From assembly GCA_024305405.1 (NCBI GenBank), contig JAKNDB010000079.1, positions 2,114,501-2,178,500 on the forward strand: a DNA stretch of 64,000 nt, in the 5' to 3' direction. How positions within the stretch are numbered: position 1 is the stretch's first letter; every line of letters starts with the position of its first letter. The translations under genes were made by a program, and so were the position numbers. Origin of the DNA: Dirofilaria immitis. Taxonomy: Eukaryota > Nematoda > Chromadorea > Rhabditida > Onchocercidae. The notes beneath the pieces were generated by a model. That model did no database searches. It worked only from the letters and a program-made list of their open reading frames with translations, and was not told the DNA's origin. Below, piece by piece: positions 54,105 to 64,000 of the stretch.

Positions 54105-57100
54105 GCTATCAACATTAACATTAAAGAGACGAACTGACACATTTATATTAATCAAGACCTCACTTTAATACAGCAATTATTTTTAATACATATCATTCAT
54201 AAAGCCCAAAAAATACGGTAGTAGGGTAAAGCTCAACTCTTCGCAGTAATAATAATGGCGCCACAAACGACAGATATAAATACTGATTAATTAATGAGAA
54301 AATTGAACCATTTATAGAAATGCGATTTATAGAAAATTCCATATAAGCTTCTATCCATTGCCGCATATTCTACAAATTGTTCTCCAAAACGATATTATAT
54401 ATAGCAATTTCTTATAAAATTGAGTTGGTTGGAAATGAAGAGAAAAGAAATGAAAGAAATCAGCTTTCTTTTAATTTTTACCTAGAAATCTGATTTACCT
54501 GTGTTATTATATTGATAAACAGATTGCGATAATAATCATCTTTCATCATTCTTTTAAATCGACCTCTTCATATTTTTTGAAAAGTTACTGTCATAAAAGA
54601 TCACCTTGAAAGGGATCCATTATCTCACTCCCATATTTTTCAAAAAAATTTGTATGGAATCCATGATTTATGCAAATTTTCATTTCGTTAAAATTTTCAA
54701 ATCAAAAAATATGAGAAGCTTTTCGAAAATTTTTTTAGGACAACAATTACTGTCTATTTAAAGTAACTTGCAATCAATCTTCCTGGTACTGCATTTGGGT
54801 TTCATATTACCAACATTTATACAGGTGATTCTTCTAACCTTAGGCGAGGAGCTTAAAATAGTGTTTTCTATAAAGTATTCTTTTCTGTCATTTCGATATA
54901 ATTCTTTTCCAAATATATTAATTTATATAAATGATTCCTTTCGGTCACTTAGATCATCAAATTATTACAGCAATATATAAAAATACTAAAAACTGCACAC
55001 ATAATAGGTGCAATAAAAGGCATAATCAGATTATTGTAAAAAAAAGACAGAAAAAATAAATAATGAAAATTATTTCAAAGACCTCATGCTCTGAAAGAGA
55101 TACGAATAACCAGATCCTCAAACCGAAAGATTTAAAAAAATTGCATGGCTAAAAAAATATGTTTTACTGTAATAATATTCACTTTCATAATCAAGAATTG
55201 ACATTTTCATTCCCGTTTTTCCTTCTCCCAACTTCTTTTTAAACTTTTATTTATCTAAGCAAAAACAGATCACAAATCAATTCAAAATAATTGCTGCATT
55301 ATTCCTTTTCTTTGAATGAAAAGAAACATTGATCTATCATCTTGTTTTAGAAAAGAGAACTCCCCGGTGTGATTCAGAAACCCTTCGTATTATTCGTAAG
55401 GATTTATATGAAAGAATGACTAACGATGGTAATTCATAATAATGACCATCTCTCCTTTTTCTCTCATTTCTAAAGTGATTAATATTTCTGCTTAAAAAAA
55501 TCGAAACGTCTACTAATTATTTATGATGGAAACAAAATTTAGCACTTCTTTACAAAAACTTTATAGAGTATTCTTTTCAGCGATTCACAACATTTACTCA
55601 TATTTGCACTTCTAATACCATTCAAAAACTTAAATATTCATTTTAGAAAGAAAAATGTCTTTGGTTGCTAAAAACAATTTCAGTAAATGATTTCTCATAA
55701 AAGATGAAAGGATTAGTTTTCTTATTAGTTTTTTTCTAAAGTAATTCTGTGATGAAAATCATAAAAAATCCAATAATATTAACCGGTTTTTTGTAAGAAA
55801 AATTCGTTACTCCAGAGTTGAAAAAAAAGCTAAAAAGTCTGAAAAATACTGATAATCATGAAAAGAAAACAACGATTTTTTCAATGATATCGAATTCAAC
55901 TAACAAGATTCTCTGAATCATTATAAAATTTTTATTCTATTTCACCGATTCAATATGAAAGACATAATGTTTTATGGTAATCTATAAAAGACCAATATTT
56001 TTTTCAAATCCAGAAACATTTTTGATAAATTTATCAGTTAGTTCTAAAATTAGACTAATGATATTCCCAGAACTTGAAGTTTGCCTAATAGCCATGACCT
56101 CAATAAGCTTGCTGAATTTTTACGCATGCAGCACCACGATGAACTTTCATGATACCACGATACAACATTGCACTATTTTTGATTTCACCAAATTCTTATA
56201 GAATGTAAAAACAATCAAATCATCGTTTCTACAATTTTAATTTTTATACAGGTGTTCAAGAGGAATTTCAGAAGCGTAATTTGATATCATGGATGCGGTG
56301 CTCATTTACGAATGCATAGTAAAAATTAACAGATAGAAAGTCCTGGTCAGTCTTTGACCACAAATTTTTTAAAAAACTTTCAAATGAAAAACGCTGGTAC
56401 TATTGTTTCGAAAAACCATAACACCATATGCTATAGGTCGCATATAGATTATCTAATAAACAAAATAAAGTTTCAATTATCTAATAAGCAAAAGCAAAAC
56501 AAACTTTCAATGACAGATGTAATAACTAATAAAGCATTCGTTAGAGATATAACTGTATAACAAATTTAATTTGTCGAACTAACACCTAAAATGAATGAAA
56601 TGAAATTATATCATTTTGTTTGTTACCTGACATGTTTTTTTGAAATACTTTAAACTCCTTTTAAAACTATATTTCAAATAATTTTGTGAAAATCTTCAAC
56701 AGTAGAAAATATTTGGGATATCACTTCCGTAAAATTTGGAAGCATAAAATAACACGTTATTGATACTTCTCTTCCAGCATACTTATTTAATACAAAATTT
56801 TGTACTTGCATGATTTAATATTTAAATACAATAATGGAAAGTGATTATAATAAATATGTCGCATAAAAAAATTAATTTGTGTTATTAAGCTTTTCCGAAT
56901 TAAAATATCTTTATGTCATTTCTCGATTTGTACTCATAGCATAGTAGAATAAGTAAAACAAAAGAAAAATAATAGATTAAAGCAATCGAACAACAAAAAT
57001 TTTGCCTATTCTTTAATCATTTTCATCATTTGAAATAATTTTTTTTTTGTACTAATCAGTATTCTTACCTAGTTTAATTTCATTTCTTTCCTTTCAACCA

Positions 57101-57317
57101 CTGCGCGTTACGCCAATGCATAAAAAAATTTTCGAGCTTTAAATGAAATTTGAAGAAAGTCAAATATTTGATAACAAAGATCAAATAAATTTTAAAATGG
57201 ATAACATTGCGAAGAAAGCTTTCATATCATAAAAATTTTGTAGTCATTGTTTCCAGAGCAAATGTATCCTACCAACCAATGATTGACTGATTGGTTTTTT
57301 TTTAACCGGCAGGTGTT

Positions 57318-57452
57318 ATGGAAGTGATTTTTCCAGATACGTTACCGGTGTCGTTGCTGACAACACGAAAAGCAGATGGTTATAGTGATAAGCCAACCAT
57401 TAATTTTGTGTCCACAGATGTCCAGAGATCTCAATTTTTTCAATGCATTTAA
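57318..57452 (+). CDS. Coding-like island, 44-codon frame, doubtful
   Basis: After an acceptor-like AACCGGCAG, an ATG opens a frame beginning MEVIFPDTLPVSLLTTRKAD and running through KPTINFVSTDVQRS to a TAA. A second frame is also open over the first half (CYGSDFSRYVTGVVADNTKS) and ends near a GTTATA donor-like site. The patch is richer in G and C than its surroundings, which is why I list it. No family is recognised, and the two competing frames make the product uncertain. Confidence 0.2.
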   Translation: MEVIFPDTLPVSLLTTRKADGYSDKPTINFVSTDVQRSQFFQCI

Positions 57453-57732
57453 TTTTTCTTCTCTTATTTTATCTGTGAATTTCTCTGGCTTGCCTTTTTC
57501 CTTTCGTATAATTCACTTCTCTTTTCTTTACTAAATATCACCGTTCTTTGCTTATGCCAACAAAGTATAAATAGTTTTGAAAATTAATATGAATGGTAGA
57601 AAACATTAAAATATGAGAAATACGATACATTATGAACAAAAAAAATAATGCATAAATAAAGTTGAATAAAAAAAGGGAACTGATAAATGGATGTTTTAGA
57701 ATTACAAAGAAAGACAATTTCCGAATTTAAAT

Positions 57733-57810
57733 CAAAATTTTCTTATTTAACTCCAGTAAATTGTTTTTTTTAATTTTTTTTTATTTAACAAAAATTTTCT
57801 TATTTAACTC
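57733..57810. repeat. Duplicated segment, about 22 bp, two copies
   Basis: The motif AAATTTTCTTATTTAACTCC appears twice, about 55 bases apart, around a poly-T tract. Confidence 0.7.
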
Positions 57811-60800
57811 CATTCTTATTACCATTAATTCGATGAGGGAATCTATCTCTTAATCTAAACAATCTTGAAGTTTCAGTAAAAATTTCAAACATAATAAGGA
57901 TCTTTTTCATTATTATTTCACTGCACGAAATTTTATGATAAAGCTGATCAACTTATAAGTACCTATCGTAAATTTTTGTGAAAGATATGAGTCATTGAAT
58001 ATAAAGAAATAAATTTGAATGTTTTGGAGCCGATGCTAAACTTTTATGAATTTTTAGCAATTTCAACAAGACCAGTTGCTCTTACTCTTTGAGAGCTTCC
58101 TTCCTTCACCTTTTAGAGCGAAACGAGATCTGAAGCAACTTAAAAGATCTTTCATGCCGTGAATGAGCCAATCCAAACAACAACTGTACAGTCGTAACGA
58201 TGCCTTTTATTACACTGATAACTTCACTACATGAGCGAATCATAAAACATAACAAGATAAAAGTACTGGCGCAGCACATTTATTTTTTGCACTGTTCATT
58301 ATTTGATTTCAAACTTAATGACCACAAAATTCTATAGCTCTTGTTACTCCTGACAAAGTGCTTTTTCCCGCAAAAAATATTTCTAATTCATAAATATTTC
58401 CATAAAGGATTTTGCAATGCAAAGGGTTTGCCCCTTCGCAATTGTCTTCTTTTTTCAATTAAAATTTTAAATTTTATATCATTCAGTTCAAGATATTACA
58501 TTTGTATATAGTGATAAGGAAGAATTTTGTACTTTAAAAGAGAAAAGTAAATTATTCATATTTTAAATGTCAATCTACAACGATTTAGTAGTTGAAGATG
58601 GAAATAATCTGACCCGTAGACAACTTTATTCACTTATATTTTGGAATTACTAAGGCTGAGTATTTTATATAACTGATTTGCGCGTTTTTTCAAGTAAATC
58701 TACGAAAAACAATCACGACATTAATTTCTGTATTTTCAAATATAAAATATATCGGCCGGTTTAAGCAAAACCAAAGTAATCTCAAGAAACATTTTGCAAA
58801 AAAAGAATATAAAGATAGAAGGCACATGGAAGAAATTAAAAATTTGATCGTGAGGATTCGATTACTTTATCTGACCAATGCAAAATTATTACTGGTGAAT
58901 TGCGATGAATGGTAAATAAAAGAAAAACTCTCATTAAAATTTCAATTTAGGCTTAAATTAAGGCAAAGACAAAGAAATCTAAATATGAAAAGCTAACCGT
59001 TATCATGTATTGATCGCTCCTTGATAATTCGATAAGATTTCCTCTCGTTATTGATAATGGACGAATTGCTAACACTGTTTGTATCGCCGCAGTGAATAGA
59101 TTTCGATAAGATAATAACAAATACATAAAGAGTTAATGCAAAGACTGCAAGTATGATGCATTGTTTATGGACCTCATCATTTTATTTCAAATGAATTTTA
59201 ACATATGCCAGATCTTTGATTGACTGATTGCAGTTCAGTCTTTCGAAGTTCAGCCTTTGAAGACAAGTATCAAGTTTTTCAATACATCTATCAAAACCCT
59301 AGTTCTTATGAGAGACTCCTGATATCATTCATCGCTAGTAAGACAGCAAAAAAACTCTGAAGTAACATTACTGAAATGTTAAGAATAACTTTCTTAACTT
59401 TTTTAGAATTAAATTCATTTTTAAAGCAATATTAATTCTACACTAGCTTGAAAGATTACTGGAGAAAAACTTACACAGATTGATATCCATTCACATTCAT
59501 ACATTTATGGGTAACAATGAATCAAATATAATCGAATAAACGTTGTATACCCATACTATAGTATATTTCAATTTCTATTCTTCACCATTGACCACCCATT
59601 ATAATATTTAAATCCTCAAATTTAACTTATTTGAAGTATGATTTTGAATATTAAATTAAAGCAAAAACTAAACTCCAAACGGTAAAATTTTGCAAAAATC
59701 AAATATGCTCCGGAATGGCATAAAATTTCAAAAAATTACAAAAAAATTCACTCATATTCTGGTTAGTGATCGAAATGACACAACCAAAGAAACACGCTCA
59801 TAGTCTTAGTAAAAATCTCTTTACTTCCGGAAATCAACATGCTGCTTACGATTTCACATAACATTGCATAACATCTAATAATGTACTGATCTTTAATCCC
59901 ATATCAACATAGTTCTAACTTGAAATTTCAGAACAGCGAAAGATTGCGCATCATCTTTACCAAGGAATAAATCCTTCCATTCCGACTACCCCATCAATTT
60001 ATCACGCAAAAAGCAAAGAGAACAGCAAAAATCCCGCGATCCCGGAATTCTAGAAAATGTAATTTTCCAAAACATGTTTAATATATGCATAATTTCTACC
60101 AGGACAGCTATTATTAAGATTCTCGTTTCTAACTGAATTTTAAAACTATGAGAAAAGTTATTCATGGGAAAGAAGAAATAGTACATTTACTCTTTTTATT
60201 ATCTTTTTCGGAAAATCAATACATGATGAGAAAAGCTCTCTTGAACAAAGCATCCATGTGAAGTGATATCAGCTCTACATATCTGGATTCAAAGAGTCAA
60301 GACTGTTAGCAATTACAAATAGGAATTATGCATTTAACTGTTAAAAACCGATTTAACTGAGAGTGTTTATTATTAATTGATAACGAGGGATTTTTCAGAC
60401 AAATAACACTAGGTCAAGACTCCAGATTGCGGACCTTCCGGATAAAGTAGATAAAACAAGGAATTTGTTCTTTCTTCTTAACCAGATGTATGGGCTGGTG
60501 AGAAATTTTTGAAATTAGGTTTAAACAATGCTTTTTAAGGCAACATTACACATCAATAAATAAAATTAATAAAACAATAATTATACAGTAAGCAACGATA
60601 AGATATTATATTATGACAGATTTCAACTATAAATAGTAAAATGTCGAGCAATATATACAATGTGAAAAATGTGAAAAACGTGAAAACAAATAATCTCACT
60701 TATTCTTAGCTATTTATTCATGTTCAACTTTCAATTTGACCTTACCTATTTTTTTCCAAACCCGGTCGTACTTCCATTCAGAATAAAGAAATAATCTTAT

Positions 60801-60916
60801 TCTAATAGGATATATGAAAACATAAAAAATAAAAAAATTACGAAAGAGTAAAAATAAAGGGTTATTACTACCAGTAATATATATATATAAAAGATGAAAA
60901 CAAACATAATGATGTT

Positions 60917-60979
60917 AATAGTAATAGTAGTGGTAGTAGTAGTAATAATAATGATGATGACGATGATGGTGATGATGAA
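60917..60979. repeat. Imperfect trinucleotide (GTA/ATG) microsatellite
   Basis: Runs of TAGTAG, AATAAT and GATGATGACGATGATGGTG type triplets. They create open frames on both strands that encode only Ile/Val/Met or Thr/Ile runs and should be ignored. Confidence 0.85.
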
Positions 60980-61440
60980 CAATAAAAATCATGAAATTTT
61001 TATTTGTGGAAGCTCGATAATGAACCTTTCGCAGGTTCACTGTCCATTTCGCAATTCCCGCCACAGTTATGATATAATAATTTAGTTATCAGTAGAAAAT
61101 TATTTGCTAAAATTAGCACAGCAAATGCTGAATGACTATGAGAAAATATCGAGTAGAAAAAGTCAGATCAAAGATTCCTTCACAGTAATGCTCATTTCGA
61201 GAAATGTTAAATGATATTTTATCAACAGACGAATACCTTTTTTTTTTTTCTAGAGTACCAGCATTTAAAAATCGCTTCTTTGAAAGCCAGAAATGTCAAA
61301 GTGATTATTTAATGACTGGGATAGAAAAGAACACAGTATAAGGACTGCTATGAATAGAATAAAAGAAAAGATAGGATAGACACAAACTATCGGCAGAAAA
61401 ATGTATGAGAGTAAAAAGCGATCGAGTAACATTTTAACAT

Positions 61441-61980
61441 GATTTAGTCACGTGGACATAACGTTACTCTTGCACAGAACACTGCAACTCACGTGAGCGA
61501 CGCTTCTCACTGTAACTCACGTGAGCGACGTTTGTCATTCCAAGCAAAAATGTTACAATTTCTGTCACGTTATATTTTATCCTCTCGAAAATCCATTTCT
61601 AGACCGTTCGAAAATTACCGCGAACTCCCGCTTCAAACCTCAACAAATACAGCTATCGGAACGGAGTGACATGGTTAAACGTAGAGATGCACTCCCCGCC
61701 CTGCTCAATGACCAGTTGTAACAAAGAACTGGGCGGGGATGGGGCCGTAATTGTTGTAGGCGTGGCCCTTTGGATCATGATCTGCATGTTCTATGAAAAA
61801 GCGCCAATTCAAAAATTTTTATTGAAATGGCTGTGTCGCGTTTGCTGCGTCGCGGTTTCATTTTTTTGCTGACATGTTGGCAATTTGGGTAGGGTTTAGG
61901 TCCGGGTTGACAGGTTTCGTTTGCGCTAAATTTTCCGTAGTTTGACGTAAGTGCTTTGTTTCGATGATGCATTGCGTTAA
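61441..61980. promoter_or_regulatory. GC-rich island with E-box palindromes and GC boxes
   Basis: Compared with the rest of the window this 540-bp patch is unusually GC-rich. It carries three CACGTG E-boxes (61449-61454, 61490-61495, 61518-61523), a CCCCGCCC / GGGCGGGG inverted pair (61694-61701, 61731-61738), a GGCGTGGCCC segment and a TGACGTAA CRE-like site near 61943. It lies about 1.3 kb upstream of the + strand gene at 63210. It is the best candidate for a promoter or enhancer in the window, but which gene it serves is unknown. Confidence 0.5.
61481..61536. repeat. 28-bp tandem repeat carrying CTCACGTGAG, two copies
   Basis: Two consecutive 28-base units, each containing AACTCACGTGAGCGACG. 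The 10-base palindrome CTCACGTGAG is at 61488-61497 and 61516-61525. Confidence 0.9.
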
Positions 61981-63209
61981 TTTTATCGCTCAGTTGTGCT
62001 ACCTAAATTTAATTTTATTTTCCAAACATATAAATAATTGATTTCTTCATAAAGAATTCATAATTTGAGATATTTTCAAATGTATCTTTACAACTATCTA
62101 TCTTTTACATATGATTATATCGTGTTATCAACTAATAACAATATATTCAATTAGATAATGGGATTAATTAGAGAAAATATATGGGTGAATTTCTTCTTCA
62201 TCTATCCGTAGAATTATTACTCTTTTTTGTTGATAATCTTTTTTTGAATCCTTATTTTGAAGTATAAATTCAAGTTTTCCTTTTTCCGTAAGTTGAATAA
62301 TTCAAAAGTTTATTCTGATTTTTATCAAGCTAATAAATAGATTAAATATTTAGTTAGTATGCGTCTTTTCTAGAGGGTTGTTATCTGATATACAAGCGTG
62401 TTTTCGTAATTGCATTAAATAATGGGAAATTTCTGACGATTTTTTTAACTTATGTTGATAAATAAATTATTAAATAGTAAGTGACAAAGTTTATCGTCAA
62501 ATACAGAATAATTTTCATTTTAGATGGTACAACGATAAAATTACGATAAATATGCTTTTTTTATTTAGCTCGTGATTTTTTTATATATTTTATTTAGCTC
62601 GTGATTGTTTTTTTATGCTTGAGAGATTTTCGTTATTAATCAAATGAGATGCTGCCATTCAAATTGTAAGTATGTACTTGTTACTTATTTTTATCAAATG
62701 AATGGATATATTGTTTAATTATTGTATACTATTGATTCATAGGGCGTTATTTTCAGAGTTCGACAGATGGATACCATTCCCAAATTGCTCTCAACTTTGA
62801 AATGATTGTAGAAATTTGCGCTTAATAAGGAGTATACAAATTTATTTTAATGAAATATATTGGATCCGTCTGACAGTGGTATCTTGGAGTCCCAACTATA
62901 TAGAATTTAGCGGGCCGCGTTAAAATCTAAACGCATGCTAGGAAGTCGCAATTCACCTTTGTTGAGCGATGAATTCTCACGAGTGTTTGTTTGATCTTTC
63001 ACATTGCTGTCGTGAGAATGGTGGGCGATCATTTGATTTTTGTAGAAGACAACTGTATTTTTGTCCTGTCGACATGTAAAATTTGCGTAATTTAATTAAA
63101 GAGTAAGGGCAGAATTTCTTTTTCAGATTTTAGAGTCGGAGAGTTTATTGCTAATTTTCACGTATTTTAACATTCAATTATCATAGATAATTTGCTTAAT
63201 AAGTATAAA
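61981..63209. other. Upstream region of the 63.2-kb gene
   Basis: About 1.2 kb, AT-rich at first, with a short duplicated segment (ATTTAGCTCGTGATT at about 62564 and 62593). The part from 62850 to 63100 has higher GC and may hold a 5' leader exon. No coding exon was identified. Confidence 0.45.
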
Positions 63210-63964
63210 ATGACGGAGAGGAAAACGGGTGGTTGGCTGTCGTCGGTAGTTGGTAATATATCGGGCCTTTGGTCACGTTCACCAGTCGAATCTGCTGCTA
63301 CATCTAAGGAATCCATTGATACTCGGAATTCTTCACGTAATACCTCTTATGAAGAGCAAGCCGAAAGCGACGTATGTGAAGAAGATGACGGTATTATTGT
63401 CGGAAGCGTATGTGCTGGGCCATCTATCACTGTGCCAACTACAAGCAGGACACGTTAGCGTTTATTTTTTTTTAAACTATTGCCGTTTCGAAAATAGTTG
63501 CTTTTTTAAAAAAAAATTTACAACTATGTCACCATGGAACATGTCATTGTACTAGAGCATTACCAGAAGTCGACTTTCTAGCTTCTAAAAGTCTTATATT
63601 CATACTACGGTCTATTAAAATTGAGAACCGCGGATCACTATTCATTTACTTTATTGAATTATATAATAATCTTTAAAAGGTAACATTACTCCAGTGTTCT
63701 TGGATAAAAATTATGTGAAATTGTAAGTACTTTGGTTTCAAGCTTCGGAAATAAGTCTCATTTATAGAAAATGATAATACACCAAAGCGGCATGCTGTTC
63801 GTTATTTGAGCCCTTCCGCGCTCTTAGCTGCCACACGGTCGGTCAGCTCCTCAACCGACAAGGAAACAGTAACAAGTACTACCGTGAGGATTCTGCATAT
63901 TTATTGTTTTATTTTTCATTTTATGAAAGTACAATAACTTTTCTAACAGCTGTTTGAAGTGATG
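63210..63964 (+). CDS. 5' part of an unrecognised gene, runs off the window
   Basis: Exon 63210-63453 begins MTERKTGGWLSSVVGNISGL and continues with a Ser/Glu-rich stretch (ESIDTRNSSRNTSYEEQAES, DVCEEDDGIIVGSVCAGPSI). Exon 63768-63883, in matching phase, encodes NDNTPKRHAVRYLSPSALLA and a Ser/Thr-rich segment, ending at a GTGAGG donor. A 15-base microexon (63950-63964, LFEVM) may follow. The first residues form an amphipathic helix (WLSSVVGNISGLW) of the kind that binds membranes. An FG-nucleoporin of the Nup153 type came to mind because of such a helix in a low-complexity protein, but nothing here proves it. The start is the first in-frame ATG after a stop-containing leader. The gene continues beyond 64000. 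Confidence 0.65.
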
Positions 63965-64000
63965 GTATAATTTCTTTCTTTTTCTGATCAAATAAAATTA

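Larger units (their letters stand above)
53146..61440. other. Long gene-poor AT-rich region
   Basis: About 8.3 kb. It contains TA and trinucleotide microsatellites and one coding-like island near 57.3 kb (listed separately). Other open frames are short and biased in composition. The undetected 5' exon of unc-40 could be here. Confidence 0.5.

Noticed and set aside
60797..61085. Ile/Thr and Val/Met-rich open frames on both strands
   Set aside because: They come from the trinucleotide microsatellite.
61775..61972. Minus-strand frame in the GC-rich island (MHHRNKALTSNYGKFS...)
   Set aside because: It has no splice context or family resemblance; the composition is explained by the promoter-like island.

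Overview
The window looks like nuclear DNA of an AT-rich parasitic nematode, most likely a filarial (onchocercid) species. The evidence is the very AT-rich intergenic DNA, many short introns ending in TTTNAG, TTTCAG-type acceptors placed just before start codons (as expected for spliced-leader trans-splicing), and the content of genes such as unc-40. The species assignment is inference. I saw no bacterial, viral or transposon coding sequence.

Layout. 365-5661 (+): a multi-exon Tudor-domain gene, 5' end unresolved. 7043-8740 (-): a TNFAIP8/TIPE-family gene, convergent with the Tudor gene. 8741-13385: AT-rich DNA with microsatellites and no supportable gene. 13386-15818 (-): a PAQR protein of the MMD type. 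17167-17310 (+): a tiny doubtful ORF. 17735-20710 (-): an unrecognised serine-rich gene of about 442 codons. 21372-22287 (-): a possible two-exon small gene. 23620-28284 (+): DNA topoisomerase I (top-1), 16 exons. 28285-36413: mostly intergenic, with one weak gene candidate at 33.4-34.0 kb. 36414-48911 (-): an unc-40/DCC/neogenin netrin receptor with Ig and FN3 domains, a transmembrane segment and cytoplasmic P1-P3 motifs; its signal-peptide exon was not found. 48912-63209: about 14 kb of sparse DNA holding one intronless secreted-protein gene (52894-53145, +), a coding-like island near 57.3 kb and a GC-rich promoter-like island at 61.4-62.0 kb. 63210 to the end (+): the 5' part of an unrecognised gene.

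The most striking feature is not one locus. In five independently recognisable genes the conserved reading frame breaks at 14 sites. Every site is repaired by adding one or two bases, 11 of the 14 lie in A or T runs of four to seven bases, and none requires removing a base. This is best explained by homopolymer under-calling in the assembly, not by pseudogenes, but it affects any automatic annotation. Among real biological signals, the best are four copies of a DDDVPL-type motif in the topoisomerase tail, a GC-AG intron in top-1, two perfect CTCACGTGAG palindromes on a 28-bp tandem repeat, and the small secreted-protein gene.

The genes do not form an obvious pathway or operon. They are housekeeping (top-1), membrane or signalling (PAQR, TIPE), germline-type (Tudor) and axon-guidance (unc-40) genes that happen to be neighbours.
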